Shown: piece by piece, positions 8,320 to 17,934 of the stretch | How positions within the stretch are numbered: position 1 is the stretch's first letter | Layout of the letters: every line of letters begins with the position of its first letter | NCBI GenBank assembly: GCA_039985655.1 | Contig: JBDWSF010000017.1 | Coordinates: 49,533 to 113,532, forward strand | DNA: 64,000 nucleotides | Source: Postechiella sp039985655 | Lineage (GTDB): Bacteria > Bacteroidota > Bacteroidia > Flavobacteriales > Flavobacteriaceae | Direction of reading: 5' to 3' | The notes under the pieces: model-generated | What the model saw: the letters and a program-made list of their open reading frames with translations, nothing else | Databases searched by the model: none | Told to the model about the DNA's origin: nothing | Made by a program: the position numbers and the translations under genes

Positions 8320-8346
8320 CGAATTATTTAAACATTTTTCGATATA

Positions 8347-11196
8347 ATGAATACAAATGCTTTTGCCTTACGTCATATTGGTCCAAATGAAGACGACCAA
8401 AACCGCATGTTAGAAACTATTGGGGTCGATTCTTTAGATCAACTCATTTACGAAACCATTCCTGATGATATTCGATTAAAAAAAGGGTTAAAATTAGATG
8501 CCCCCATGACCGAGCATGAGTATTTATTGCATATTCATGATTTATCGAAAAAAAACAAAGCTTACAAAACCTACATTGGCTTGGGCTACCACCCTACTAT
8601 TTTGCCAGCTGTAATTCAACGAAATATTCTTGAGAACCCGGGTTGGTATACCGCGTATACGCCATACCAAGCAGAAATTGCACAAGGAAGACTAGAAGCC
8701 TTGTTGAATTTTCAAACCATGATTACCGATTTAACTGGTATGGAACTGGCGAATGCATCGTTACTTGACGAAAGTACAGCGGCGGCAGAAGCCATGAGTT
8801 TATTATTTGCTGTTCGAGAACGCTCTCAAAAAAAAGCAGGTATAAACAAATTTTTTGTTTCTGATAATATATTGCCTCAAACGTTATCCTTATTACAAAC
8901 TAGAGCAAATCCAATTGGAATTGAATTAGTTATTGGTAAAGAAGATACTTTTGATTTTTCTTCAGATTTCTTTGGTGCTATTTTACAATACCCTGGAAAA
9001 GACGGACAGGTTACAGACATAAAATCATTTATTAAAAACGCAAAAAACGCAGGAATTAAAGTCGCTATAGCAGCAGATATTTTAAGTTTAGTAAAACTTG
9101 AAGCTCCAGGTAAATTTGGAGCCGATGTTGTTGTTGGTACTACGCAACGTTTTGGTATCCCAATGGGATATGGTGGGCCGCACGCCGCATATTTCGCGAC
9201 TAAAAACGCTTACAAAAGAGATATTCCAGGACGTATTATTGGCGTTACTAAAGATACCAACGGTAACAGAGCGTTGCGTATGGCTTTACAAACAAGAGAG
9301 CAACATATTAAAAGAGATCGAGCAACTTCTAATATTTGTACGGCACAAGTATTGTTAGCTGTAATGGCTGGCATGTATGCTGTTTATCATGGCCCAAAAG
9401 GATTAAAATTTATAGCCAATAAAGTACATAATAAAACAGCTACCTTGGCTAAAGCCTTAGGTCAATTAGGTTACGAACAAACGAATACATCGTATTTTGA
9501 TACACTTCAAATAAAAACGAAAGCAAAAAAAATAAAGGCTATTGCAAAAGAGAAAAAAGTAAACTTGTGCTATCCTAACAAAAACACCGTTACAATTTCT
9601 ATTAATGAAACAACGGCCATCAGAGATATAAACTATTTAATTTCTGTCTTTGCTGAAGCTGCCGATAAAAAAACAATCGAAGTTTCCTCTATTTTAGAAT
9701 TCAATCATATTGATGAATCTATAAAAAGAACATCAGATTTTTTAACCTTAGATGTTTTTAATCAACACCATTCAGAAACGCAATTAATGCGTTATATAAA
9801 ATCTTTAGAACGTAAAGATTTATCATTAACTCATTCCATGATATCTCTAGGCTCTTGCACCATGAAGTTGAATGCAGCTTCGGAAATGTTGCCTATAAGT
9901 TGGTTTAAATGGGGTAACATTCATCCATTTGCTCCCAAAAATCAAGCAAAAGGCTATTTAACTGTTTTAAAAGCATTAGAAGATCAACTTACAGAAATTA
10001 CAGGATTTGCTGCAACATCTTTACAACCTAACTCTGGTGCACAAGGTGAATTTGCAGGATTAATGGTGATTAAAGCCTATCATGAATCGAGAGGTGATCA
10101 TCATAGAAATATTTGTTTAATTCCGTCTTCAGCACATGGTACAAACCCTGCAAGTGCAGTTATGGCTGGTATGAAAGTTATTGTAACAAAATCTACCGAA
10201 GAAGGCAATATTGATGTTGATGACCTAAAAGAAAAAGCCATTTTACATAAAGACAATTTATCATGTTTAATGGTAACGTATCCATCAACTCACGGTGTTT
10301 ACGAATCTGCTATTAAAGAAATTACAAAAATAATTCATAATAATGGCGGACAGGTTTATATGGATGGCGCCAATATGAATGCTCAAGTTGGTTTAACAAA
10401 TCCAGGGAATATTGGAGCTGACGTATGTCATTTAAATTTACATAAAACCTTTGCTATCCCTCATGGAGGTGGAGGTCCAGGCGTAGGTCCAATATGTGTA
10501 GCCAAACAATTAGCTCCCTTTTTACCTGGCAGTCCATTATTTAAAACAGGTGGAGAAAAAGCAATTACAGCTATTTCGGCAGCACCATTTGGTTCGGCAC
10601 TAGCTTGTTTAATTTCATACGGTTACATAAAAATGTTGGGCGCAGAAGGCTTAACCCAATCTACTAAAATGGCCATTTTAAATGCAAACTATATTAAACA
10701 ACGTTTAGAAGGTCAATTCGACACCCTTTACTCTGGAGAACGCAGTAGAGCAGCGCACGAAATGATTGTAGATTGCAGACCATTTAAAGCAAACGGCATA
10801 GAGGTTACAGATATCGCGAAACGCTTAATGGACTACGGTTTCCACGCACCAACCGTATCTTTTCCTGTTGCAGGAACTTTAATGATTGAACCCACGGAAA
10901 GTGAAGGTAAAGACGAAATTGACAGATTTTGTGACGCTATGATTTCTATTAGAAAAGAAATAGATAATGCTACAAAAGCAGATACTAATAATCTACTAAA
11001 AAATGCACCTCATACGTTAAGCATGTTAACCGATGATGAATGGATTTTTCCCTATTCGAGAGAAGTTGCCGCATTCCCATTAGATTATGTAAAAGACAAT
11101 AAATTTTGGCCAAGCGTAAGACGTGTTGATGATGCTTATGGCGATAGAAATTTAATTTGTACTTGTGCGCCTATTGAAGCGTATGCAGAAGCTTAA
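8347..11196 (+). CDS. gcvP: Glycine dehydrogenase (decarboxylating), P-protein
   Basis: Pyridoxal-phosphate P-protein of the glycine cleavage system. It decarboxylates glycine and passes the aminomethyl group to the lipoylated H-protein. At 949 residues it is the long homodimeric form, with the two halves fused. The N-terminus FALRHIGPNEDD is characteristic. The PLP lysine is Lys700 in LHKTFAIPHGGGGPG, and the C-terminal half shows LGSCTMKLN and SSAHGTNPASA. The genes for the T- and H-proteins are not in the window. It appears monocistronic. Confidence 0.97.
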   Translation: MNTNAFALRHIGPNEDDQNRMLETIGVDSLDQLIYETIPDDIRLKKGLKLDAPMTEHEYLLHIHDLSKKNKAYKTYIGLGYHPTILPAVIQRNILENPGWYTAYTPYQAEIAQGRLEALLNFQTMITDLTGMELANASLLDESTAAAEAMSLLFAVRERSQKKAGINKFFVSDNILPQTLSLLQTRANPIGIELVIGKEDTFDFSSDFFGAILQYPGKDGQVTDIKSFIKNAKNAGIKVAIAADILSLVKLEAPGKFGADVVVGTTQRFGIPMGYGGPHAAYFATKNAYKRDIPGRIIGVTKDTNGNRALRMALQTREQHIKRDRATSNICTAQVLLAVMAGMYAVYHGPKGLKFIANKVHNKTATLAKALGQLGYEQTNTSYFDTLQIKTKAKKIKAIAKEKKVNLCYPNKNTVTISINETTAIRDINYLISVFAEAADKKTIEVSSILEFNHIDESIKRTSDFLTLDVFNQHHSETQLMRYIKSLERKDLSLTHSMISLGSCTMKLNAASEMLPISWFKWGNIHPFAPKNQAKGYLTVLKALEDQLTEITGFAATSLQPNSGAQGEFAGLMVIKAYHESRGDHHRNICLIPSSAHGTNPASAVMAGMKVIVTKSTEEGNIDVDDLKEKAILHKDNLSCLMVTYPSTHGVYESAIKEITKIIHNNGGQVYMDGANMNAQVGLTNPGNIGADVCHLNLHKTFAIPHGGGGPGVGPICVAKQLAPFLPGSPLFKTGGEKAITAISAAPFGSALACLISYGYIKMLGAEGLTQSTKMAILNANYIKQRLEGQFDTLYSGERSRAAHEMIVDCRPFKANGIEVTDIAKRLMDYGFHAPTVSFPVAGTLMIEPTESEGKDEIDRFCDAMISIRKEIDNATKADTNNLLKNAPHTLSMLTDDEWIFPYSREVAAFPLDYVKDNKFWPSVRRVDDAYGDRNLICTCAPIEAYAEA

Positions 11197-11297
11197 ATAC
11201 TACTTTGAACATCGTAAATTTAGTTCGAATAAAATTGAAGTTAAAACTAAAGGAATTATATTAGTGGCTATAGCTAAATTAAAGTAAATCCTCTTTT

Positions 11298-12356
11298 ATG
11301 AACATTAAAATAACCGGAACAGGAAGTCATATTCCTACTGTTATAAAAAAAAATGAAAGCTTTTATCAAAACGAATTTTTAAATGCAGATGGTTCTATAA
11401 TAAATCGTCCAAACGATGTTATAGTTCAAAAATTCAAGGCTATCACAGGCATAGAAGAAAGGCGTTATTCTAAAGACAATTTAAACACATCTGATCTAGC
11501 TTATCTCGCAGCCGATAAAGCTATCGAAAATGCAAACATTAATAAAGAAGATCTTGATTATATTATCGTTGCCCATAATTATGGTGATGTTAATCATGAC
11601 TCAAAACAAAGTGATACGGTTCCAAGTATAGCTTCGAGAGTTAAACATTTACTTCAAATTAAAAATCCAAAGTGCGTTGGATATGATATTTTATTTGGTT
11701 GTCCAGGTTGGATTGAAGCTACTATTCAAGCCAATGCATTTATTAAGGCAGGATTAGCCAAAAAATGTTTAGTTATAGGTGCCGAAACATTATCGCGCAT
11801 TGTAGATCCGCACGATAGAGATTCTATGATTTACAGCGATGGCGCTGGCGCTGTTGTTCTTGAAGCTACCGATGACGTCGGAGGCATTATAAATCATGAA
11901 ACCGCGACATTCACAGAAAACGAATCTCACTTTATTTATTTTGGAAAAACATACAACGAAACCATTTCTGAAGATCGTAGATATATAAAAATGCATGGCC
12001 GAAAAATTTATGAGTTTGCATTAACCAACGTACCATTAGCCATGAAATCTTGCTTAGACGATAGTGGGTTAGATATTAAAGATGTAAAAAAGATTCTGAT
12101 ACACCAAGCCAACGAAAAAATGGACGAAGCCATTGTAAAACGTTTTTACAAACTATATGAATCCGATATGCCCGAAGGTATTATGCCAATGTCTATTGGT
12201 AAACTTGGAAATTCTAGCGTGGCGACAGTGCCAACATTGTACGACCAAATTTTAAAAGGCAAACTTGAGAATCAAGAGATAAATAAAGGTGATGTTATCA
12301 TTTTTGCAAGCGTAGGTGCTGGAATGAATATTAATGCTATTGTATACAAACAATAA
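11298..12356 (+). CDS. 3-oxoacyl-ACP synthase III family protein (KAS III-like)
   Basis: 352-residue thiolase-fold condensing enzyme. The catalytic triad is complete: Cys135 in ILFGCPGWIEA, His269 in ILIHQANEKM and Asn305 in KLGNSSVATVP. KAS III enzymes join an acyl-CoA starter to malonyl-ACP. The gene is 2 bp before a methyltransferase and is followed by a glycosyltransferase, not by fatty-acid genes. It may therefore start a specialised acyl product rather than bulk fatty acids, but that is inference. It is somewhat longer than typical FabH (about 320) and has an insertion around NYGDVNHDSKQSD. Confidence 0.88.
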   Translation: MNIKITGTGSHIPTVIKKNESFYQNEFLNADGSIINRPNDVIVQKFKAITGIEERRYSKDNLNTSDLAYLAADKAIENANINKEDLDYIIVAHNYGDVNHDSKQSDTVPSIASRVKHLLQIKNPKCVGYDILFGCPGWIEATIQANAFIKAGLAKKCLVIGAETLSRIVDPHDRDSMIYSDGAGAVVLEATDDVGGIINHETATFTENESHFIYFGKTYNETISEDRRYIKMHGRKIYEFALTNVPLAMKSCLDDSGLDIKDVKKILIHQANEKMDEAIVKRFYKLYESDMPEGIMPMSIGKLGNSSVATVPTLYDQILKGKLENQEINKGDVIIFASVGAGMNINAIVYKQ

Positions 12357-12358
12357 CA

Positions 12359-12880
12359 ATGTACGAGAAAACATATCCAAATAAACGTTTTAAATTGACG
12401 TTTGAATTTTTAGAAAAACACATTAAAACTAGTGAACCTATTTTAGACTTGGGAGTTGAAAATCCGTTCTCTAAAATAATGATTTCTAGCGGTTATCAAG
12501 TTGAAAACACAAAAGGAGAAGATTTAGATATTGACACCTCAACCATTACAAATTCTAAAGCAGATGTCGTTACTGCTTTTGAAATTTGCGAACATTTACT
12601 ATCTCCTTTTACAGTCTTAAAAAGTATAAAATCTGACAAACTTATTGCTAGTATACCTCTTAAGTTATGGTTTTCTAGCGCATACAGAAGTAAAACTGAT
12701 ATGCTCGACAGACACTATCATGAATTTGAAGATTGGCAATTCGATTGGTTATTAGAAAAAGCAGGCTGGAAAATTATTGACAAGAAAAAATGGACGAATC
12801 CAACAAAAAAAATAGGCATTCGTCCCATTTTACGTTGGTTTACACCAAGATATTATATTGTTTATGCAGAAAGAGTTTAA
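12359..12880 (+). CDS. Class I SAM-dependent methyltransferase
   Basis: 173 residues. ILDLGVENPFS is a weak form of the glycine-rich SAM loop. ADVVTAFEICEHLLSPFTVL is the acidic loop that precedes a helix in class I methyltransferases, and the C-terminal part has DWQFDWLLEKAGWKI. The substrate is not evident. It begins 2 bp after the KAS III stop and is probably co-transcribed with it and with the glycosyltransferase 24 bp later. Confidence 0.75.
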   Translation: MYEKTYPNKRFKLTFEFLEKHIKTSEPILDLGVENPFSKIMISSGYQVENTKGEDLDIDTSTITNSKADVVTAFEICEHLLSPFTVLKSIKSDKLIASIPLKLWFSSAYRSKTDMLDRHYHEFEDWQFDWLLEKAGWKIIDKKKWTNPTKKIGIRPILRWFTPRYYIVYAERV

Positions 12881-12904
12881 CTTTGAGTAAATAAAATTTC
12901 AACC

Positions 12905-13759
12905 TTGAATTTCTACATTATCATTCCTGCTCATAACGAACAAAGTTCTATTGGACTAACAATAGATTCTTTAGCAAACCAAACGTTGCTTCCAAAGCAA
13001 GTGGTTATTGTAAATGATAATTCTACAGATAAAACCGAGGATATTGTTGAAGGTTACGCCGAAAAACATACTTGGATACGTTTAGTAAATTCTAAATCTT
13101 CAAATCAACACTTACCAGGTTCAAAAATTATTAATGCCTTTTACAAAGGTTATGATACTTTAGACGATGATTACGATGTGATTTGCAAGTTTGATGCCGA
13201 TTTAATTTTCCCAAATAACTATCTAGAAAGCATAGCTAATCATTTTAAAACTGACGAAAAACTAGGAATGGCTGCAGGTTTTTGCTACATAGAAAAAAAC
13301 AATAAATGGGTTTTAGAAAACTTAACACGAAAAGATCATATTCGTGGTGCATTAAAAGCGTACAGAAAATCATGTTTTTTAGAAATAAGCAAATTAAAAC
13401 CATCAATGGGCTGGGATACTGTTGATGAATTACTTGCAAAGTATTACAGTTGGACTATTTTAACCGATGATTCTTTACATGTTAAACATTTAAAACCAAC
13501 TGGTATTAGCTATAACAAAGCGTCAAAATATCTACAAGGTGAAGCCATGTACAAAATGCGATATGGATTTATAATCACCCTTATTTCAGCATTAAAACTA
13601 GCTTACAAAAAAAGAAATTTTTCACTCTTTAAAGATTACATGTCGGGCTATTTTAAAGCTAAAAAAGAAAAAATAGATTATTTAGTTTCTGAGGAAGAAG
13701 GTGTTTTTATTAGAAATTTACGATGGAAAGGAATACTTAGTAAATTAAAGCAATCTTAA
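12905..13759 (+). CDS. Family 2 glycosyltransferase
   Basis: 284 residues with the GT-A fold signature of family 2: YIIIPAHNEQSSIGLTIDSL at the N-terminus, VNDNSTDKTE, and the metal-binding KFDADLIFP (DxD, about residue 97). The only start that keeps the conserved first strand is TTG at 12905; an in-frame stop lies just upstream and no ATG is available. No transmembrane helix is evident apart from a mildly hydrophobic C-terminal segment. It is the last gene of the KAS III/methyltransferase/glycosyltransferase cassette, whose product is unknown. Confidence 0.85.
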   Translation: MNFYIIIPAHNEQSSIGLTIDSLANQTLLPKQVVIVNDNSTDKTEDIVEGYAEKHTWIRLVNSKSSNQHLPGSKIINAFYKGYDTLDDDYDVICKFDADLIFPNNYLESIANHFKTDEKLGMAAGFCYIEKNNKWVLENLTRKDHIRGALKAYRKSCFLEISKLKPSMGWDTVDELLAKYYSWTILTDDSLHVKHLKPTGISYNKASKYLQGEAMYKMRYGFIITLISALKLAYKKRNFSLFKDYMSGYFKAKKEKIDYLVSEEEGVFIRNLRWKGILSKLKQS

Positions 13760-13777
13760 CGCTTTCTTTTTGATGAA

Positions 13778-13798
13778 ATCCTGAAACGAGTTCAGGAT
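13778..13798. repeat. Short palindrome between convergent genes
   Basis: 8-bp arms atcctgaa / ttcaggat with a 5-bp spacer. It sits between the converging glycosyltransferase and nuclease genes and could end transcription in either direction, although no U-run is attached. Confidence 0.5.
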
Positions 13799-13813
13799 AA
13801 CGCGTCCAAATTA

Positions 13814-14620
13814 TTAAAAACTCCAATCTTTATAACTTGTTGATACTTCTAATTTATTCTCAATAGTATCATCTAATTCTGAAAAAAAATCTATCCCTGT
13901 TAATTTCTCAATAGCATCAACAGAAACCACAAATTCGTATAACGGTTTTTTCGAATCTTTATGTGGCATTAAGAAAGCGATCATTTTTGTTTCTCCTGTA
14001 TTATTATCAATTAAAACTTTATAAAATTGATTTGGGACAGACACATCTTCATCACCTATCCTTTTCATTTTTCCTTTTAAAACACCTCCTGTAACGACAA
14101 AAACACCATCGTATTTACGAGCCCAATAGCGTATTTTTTGTTCTAATCTATTCCAAACACCAGAGTTGAATTTATGTTCTTGAGGGCTTATATTACTTGT
14201 TAAAAACGTTTCGTCGTAAGCAAACTTAGTATATCTCCTGTCTCCAGCAGGACATAAGTGTCCACGATCGTATCCAGATTTCTTATAATTACGCCAATGT
14301 GCAGCCCCTGTTTTCACAGCCTTATCAATTTCAAAATACGGCCGTTTATGATTTATAGAGGATAGGTGTGATTTCTTTAATTCATAAGCGACCCATTCAG
14401 CTTGTTCATGTGCTTCATTATAAGACAATGAATATCCATCATGGTGAACTATTTGTCCTGTTGTACTGGTTGGTAAAAAATATTCGTTCGTATCCTTTTT
14501 TACTGTTTTTCCTTCATCAACGACAATAGCAACCTCTTCTTCTTGCAGAAAATGCTCATAACCGTATACTCCAAAAACGATTAAGAGTGCTACTACAGAA
14601 TAAATTGTTTTTTTATTCAC
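13814..14620 (-). CDS. NucA-family DNA/RNA non-specific endonuclease, membrane-anchored or exported
   Basis: 268 residues. One hydrophobic segment at the N-terminus (about 6-20) acts as signal or anchor, and the nuclease domain follows. The catalytic DRGHLCPAGD motif places His121 as the general base, and TSNISPQEHKFN with NRLEQKIRYWA supplies the asparagine/glutamate side of the beta-beta-alpha-metal site. The family cuts DNA and RNA without sequence preference. Export suggests nutrient scavenging or biofilm DNA turnover. It lies 8 bp after the phosphatase gene on the same strand; both could serve phosphate release from nucleic acids. Confidence 0.88.
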   Translation of the reverse strand: MNKKTIYSVVALLIVFGVYGYEHFLQEEEVAIVVDEGKTVKKDTNEYFLPTSTTGQIVHHDGYSLSYNEAHEQAEWVAYELKKSHLSSINHKRPYFEIDKAVKTGAAHWRNYKKSGYDRGHLCPAGDRRYTKFAYDETFLTSNISPQEHKFNSGVWNRLEQKIRYWARKYDGVFVVTGGVLKGKMKRIGDEDVSVPNQFYKVLIDNNTGETKMIAFLMPHKDSKKPLYEFVVSVDAIEKLTGIDFFSELDDTIENKLEVSTSYKDWSF

Positions 14621-14628
14621 GATAAGAA

Positions 14629-16290
14629 TTAATCCAATACAAATTCTAACGGTGTTCCCGTAGCTCCATTAGGAAAACTAATTCCTAATAATGCCGATAC
14701 TGTTGGTGCAATATCAATAATTCTTGTTTTTTGTATCGTTTGTCCGTATTTAATACCTTTTCCAAAAAACAATAAGGGCACATGCGTATCATGATTTTGG
14801 CCACTACCGTGTGTAGACCCTTTTTTTCCATAAGAAATAAATGCTGGATTTGGCACGATTAAAACATCTCCAGAACGCTTTTGATTGTATCCGTTATAAA
14901 GTAACTCCTCAATACCCGTAGTAAACAACACGGTACTCATTGTAGTTGCAGAATATACTTTATCTACATTTTCATAAGAAATGACTTCGTTAACAATTGC
15001 TTTTTGAACATCGCCTAAATCTAACTTTAATTCACTAATCTGAGCTCTATTCAAAAAAACCTGGTTGTTACTTATATTTTCTATTAAATCTGAAGCAGAA
15101 AAAGTAGTTAACATAAAAGCATCAAGCTTTGTCCTTGTAGTTTTATTATTTAAATAACCTGAAGGTATTTTTACAGTTTGCAAATATGATGGCACATCTA
15201 CAGCACCATGATCGGCAGTTAAAAACACCGTGTAATTCCCTTTTCCAACTTTTAAATCTAAAGCATTAAAGAAGCGCTCTAAATCTTTATCGAGGCGTAA
15301 ATATGTATCTTGAACTTCTTTAGAATTTACTCCAAAATTATGACCAACATAATCTGTGCTAGAATAACTAACTGTTAAAACATCTGTAATATCATCTTGC
15401 CCTAATGCTTCACCATCTAATGCTGCTAAAGCAAAATCTGTCGTTATACTGTTTCCATAAGCAGTAGCCTTGATAATCTCAAAGGCATTGTTTTTATTCT
15501 TAAGAACCGATAAATCATATGGAAATGTTGCTGTTTTTTTTATTGCAAAACCTTTTTCAAATGAATTTAAATCATCTCCACTCTCAGAGTAAGTGCTAAT
15601 ATCATATAATGTATTCCATACTTTCAAATAAGATTCAGCAATATCAGAAGCATTAAAATCATTGACCCATTTTGGCAATTCGTCCATATAATATGTACTA
15701 GTAATAAAATGACCTTCATTCTTTCCATGAAACCAATATGCAGCATTTGCTGTATGACCTGCAGGTAATATAGCACCTCTATCTTTAAATGAAATACCAA
15801 TTGTTTTCCCTTTCATTTGAGTAAACAATCTATTTTCGTCTGCAAAAGTGGTCGTCTTCATTCTATGCGGAGACATTTTTCCTGATTCGGCAGTTGTTCC
15901 AACCGAACTCACAGAATCATCTCCTGCACAATACACCGTTTTTTTTATTGTTTTATCATACCAACTGTTACTAATAACGCCATGATACTTCGGTGTTGTC
16001 CCCGTATAAATAGACGTATGACCAGGGGCTGTATAAGTTGGCACATAATTAAAATGATTGTTTTTGCAATTAAACCCCTCATTCATCATACGTTTAAAGC
16101 CTCCTTCACCATATCTGTTATAAAAACGAGTTAAATAATCGTAACGCATTTGATCTACAACAATTCCCACTACTAATTTTGGTTTTGTAAAAATTGCATT
16201 TTCTTTTTCGGTAATTGCAACATCTTTTTGCGCATTACAAGAATAACTTAAACTTAAAACAAGAAAAACTAAAATTATATTTTTTAACAT
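14629..16290 (-). CDS. PafA-type alkaline phosphatase / nucleotide pyrophosphatase family protein
   Basis: 553 residues. The N-terminus is a signal peptide ending in LSLSYSC, a possible lipobox with Cys18. The alkaline-phosphatase fold is shown by GIVVDQMRYDYL (first metal site, Asp46), PTYTAPGHTSIYTG with the nucleophile threonine (Thr87), FLTADHGAVD and HGSGQNHDTHVPLLFFG. This matches the flavobacterial PafA family, which hydrolyses phosphomonoesters in the periplasm or at the cell surface. It is upstream of the nuclease gene by 8 bp and probably shares its transcript. Confidence 0.9.
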   Translation of the reverse strand: MLKNIILVFLVLSLSYSCNAQKDVAITEKENAIFTKPKLVVGIVVDQMRYDYLTRFYNRYGEGGFKRMMNEGFNCKNNHFNYVPTYTAPGHTSIYTGTTPKYHGVISNSWYDKTIKKTVYCAGDDSVSSVGTTAESGKMSPHRMKTTTFADENRLFTQMKGKTIGISFKDRGAILPAGHTANAAYWFHGKNEGHFITSTYYMDELPKWVNDFNASDIAESYLKVWNTLYDISTYSESGDDLNSFEKGFAIKKTATFPYDLSVLKNKNNAFEIIKATAYGNSITTDFALAALDGEALGQDDITDVLTVSYSSTDYVGHNFGVNSKEVQDTYLRLDKDLERFFNALDLKVGKGNYTVFLTADHGAVDVPSYLQTVKIPSGYLNNKTTRTKLDAFMLTTFSASDLIENISNNQVFLNRAQISELKLDLGDVQKAIVNEVISYENVDKVYSATTMSTVLFTTGIEELLYNGYNQKRSGDVLIVPNPAFISYGKKGSTHGSGQNHDTHVPLLFFGKGIKYGQTIQKTRIIDIAPTVSALLGISFPNGATGTPLEFVLD

Positions 16291-16395
16291 GACTTCTTTT
16301 TAGGTCTTCAAAAATACAGTTTTTAAAACATCAAAAATTAAAATTTAGGTTAAATAAATGCAACTTTTTTTTACTTTAGCCTAATAATTAGTTTT

Positions 16396-17136
16396 ATGAC
16401 CTATCTTCATAGTATTGGTGCTTATTTTTTAATGATTCGAGAAATGTTTCGAAAGCCTACGAAATGGAGTGTTATGAGGCAGCTTATTTTTAATGATGTC
16501 AACGACCTTATTATTGGCTCTTTAGGTATTATTGCCTTTATTTCATTTTTTGTTGGTGGTGTTATTACCATTCAAACGGCTTTAAATATAGAAAACCCTT
16601 TAATACCAAAATACTTAGTTGGGTTTGCAACCAGACAATCTGTTATTTTAGAATTTGCCCCAACCTTCATCTCAATAATTATGGCTGGTAAGGTAGGTTC
16701 ATTTATTACATCTAGCATAGGAACCATGCGTGTTACAGAACAAATTGACGCTCTAGAAGTTATGGGGATAAATGCTTTAAACTATTTAGTTTTCCCAAAA
16801 GTTATAGCCTTATTACTTTACCCTTTTGCCATTGCTATTGGTATGTTTTTAGGTATTCTAGGAGGTATGGCCGCTTGTGTATTTGGAGGGTATTCTACAT
16901 TAGCAGATTATATAACAGGTATCCAAACAGATTTTGAAGTGTTCCATGTTATTTACGCTTTTATTAAAACCGCTGTTTTTGCTTTTGTTTTGGCTACCAT
17001 CCCATCCTTTCATGGTTATTATATGAAAGGTGGTGCTCTAGAAGTTGGTAAAGCAAGTACAACCTCCTTTGTTTGGACGGCGGTAGTTATTATTTTATTA
17101 AATTATATTTTAACAGACATTATGTTAGGCAAATGA
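16396..17136 (+). CDS. mlaE: MlaE-type ABC transporter permease
   Basis: 246 residues, MlaE family. This is the inner-membrane permease of a system that moves phospholipids or other lipids between inner and outer membrane. The conserved GGVITIQTALNIE, then LEFAPTFISIIMAGKVGSFITSSIGTMRVTEQIDALEVMG, is the family core (EQIDAL motif). About five helices are visible. The ATPase gene begins inside its stop (ATGA overlap). A substrate-binding MlaD-type gene is not in the window. Confidence 0.92.
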   Translation: MTYLHSIGAYFLMIREMFRKPTKWSVMRQLIFNDVNDLIIGSLGIIAFISFFVGGVITIQTALNIENPLIPKYLVGFATRQSVILEFAPTFISIIMAGKVGSFITSSIGTMRVTEQIDALEVMGINALNYLVFPKVIALLLYPFAIAIGMFLGILGGMAACVFGGYSTLADYITGIQTDFEVFHVIYAFIKTAVFAFVLATIPSFHGYYMKGGALEVGKASTTSFVWTAVVIILLNYILTDIMLGK

Positions 17137-17900
17137 TAGAGGTTAAAAATTTACATAAATCGTTTGGAGATGCTCATATTTTAAAAGGGATTACAACTAC
17201 TTTTGAAAAAGGTAAAACCAACCTTATTATTGGACAAAGTGGTTCTGGGAAAACAGTATTTTTAAAATGCTTGCTTGGCTTATTTGATTATGAAGAAGGG
17301 GCGATAGCTTACGATGGTGAAATTTTCGCTCAACTTAGTGATGACGAAAAACGGAATATGCGCGGAAAGATAGGCATGGTATTTCAAGGCAGTGCGCTTT
17401 TTGATTCTATGACCATAGCCGAAAATGTAATGTTTCCGCTGCAAATGTTTACCAAACAAAGTAAAAGCGAAATGCAAGATCGTGTAGATTTTGTGTTAAA
17501 ACGTGTAAACTTAGCCGATGCCCATAATAAAATGCCTAGTGAAGCTTCCGGAGGCATGCAAAAACGTGTTGCCATTGCTCGTGCTATTGTAAATAAACCC
17601 AAATATTTATTTTGTGATGAACCAAATTCTGGTTTAGACCCAAAAACGGCAATTGTTATTGATAATTTGATTCAAGAAATTACTGACGAGTATCAAATCA
17701 CGACAGTAATTAATTCTCACGACATGAATTCGGTAATGGAAATTGGTGAAAAAATTGTATTCCTAAAAGACGGGTTAAAAGCTTGGGAAGGCTCTAATCA
17801 AAATATATTTAAAACTGATAACGCAGTGGTAACGGATTTTGTTTACTCTTCAAACTTATTTAAAAAAGTACGTAAAATGTATCTTGATGAGGATCAATAA
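17133..17900 (+). CDS. mlaF: MlaF-type ABC transporter ATP-binding protein
   Basis: 255 residues from the ATG at 17133 (MIEVKNLHKSFG), which overlaps the mlaE stop. An in-frame start further upstream would lie deep inside mlaE and lacks homology. Walker A is GQSGSGKT (34-41) and Walker B is YLFCDEPNSGLDP. The signature is ASGGMQKR, in place of LSGGQ, as usual for Mla-type ATPases. The histidine switch is NSHDM. It powers the MlaE permease. Confidence 0.93.
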   Translation: MIEVKNLHKSFGDAHILKGITTTFEKGKTNLIIGQSGSGKTVFLKCLLGLFDYEEGAIAYDGEIFAQLSDDEKRNMRGKIGMVFQGSALFDSMTIAENVMFPLQMFTKQSKSEMQDRVDFVLKRVNLADAHNKMPSEASGGMQKRVAIARAIVNKPKYLFCDEPNSGLDPKTAIVIDNLIQEITDEYQITTVINSHDMNSVMEIGEKIVFLKDGLKAWEGSNQNIFKTDNAVVTDFVYSSNLFKKVRKMYLDEDQ

Positions 17901-17902
17901 TA

Positions 17903-17934
17903 CAGTTTTCAGTCTCAGTTGCAGTATTCAGTAA
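17903..17934. repeat. CAGT-rich low-complexity repeat
   Basis: Five CAGT units with 2-4 bp between them, in the gap between convergent mlaF and the RDD gene. It runs into the RDD gene and encodes its last residues (ITEYCN) and stop. A related CAGT-rich stretch lies near 34675-34700. Confidence 0.45.

Noticed and set aside
8226..8346. Possible glycine riboswitch before gcvP
   Set aside because: The gap is only about 120 bp, AT-rich, and lacks the conserved G-rich cores of tandem glycine aptamers.
17073..17132. Longer N-terminus for the MlaF ATPase starting inside mlaE
   Set aside because: The extra 20 residues would overlap mlaE by 64 bp and lack family similarity. The ATG at 17133 with an ATGA overlap gives the normal ABC start.
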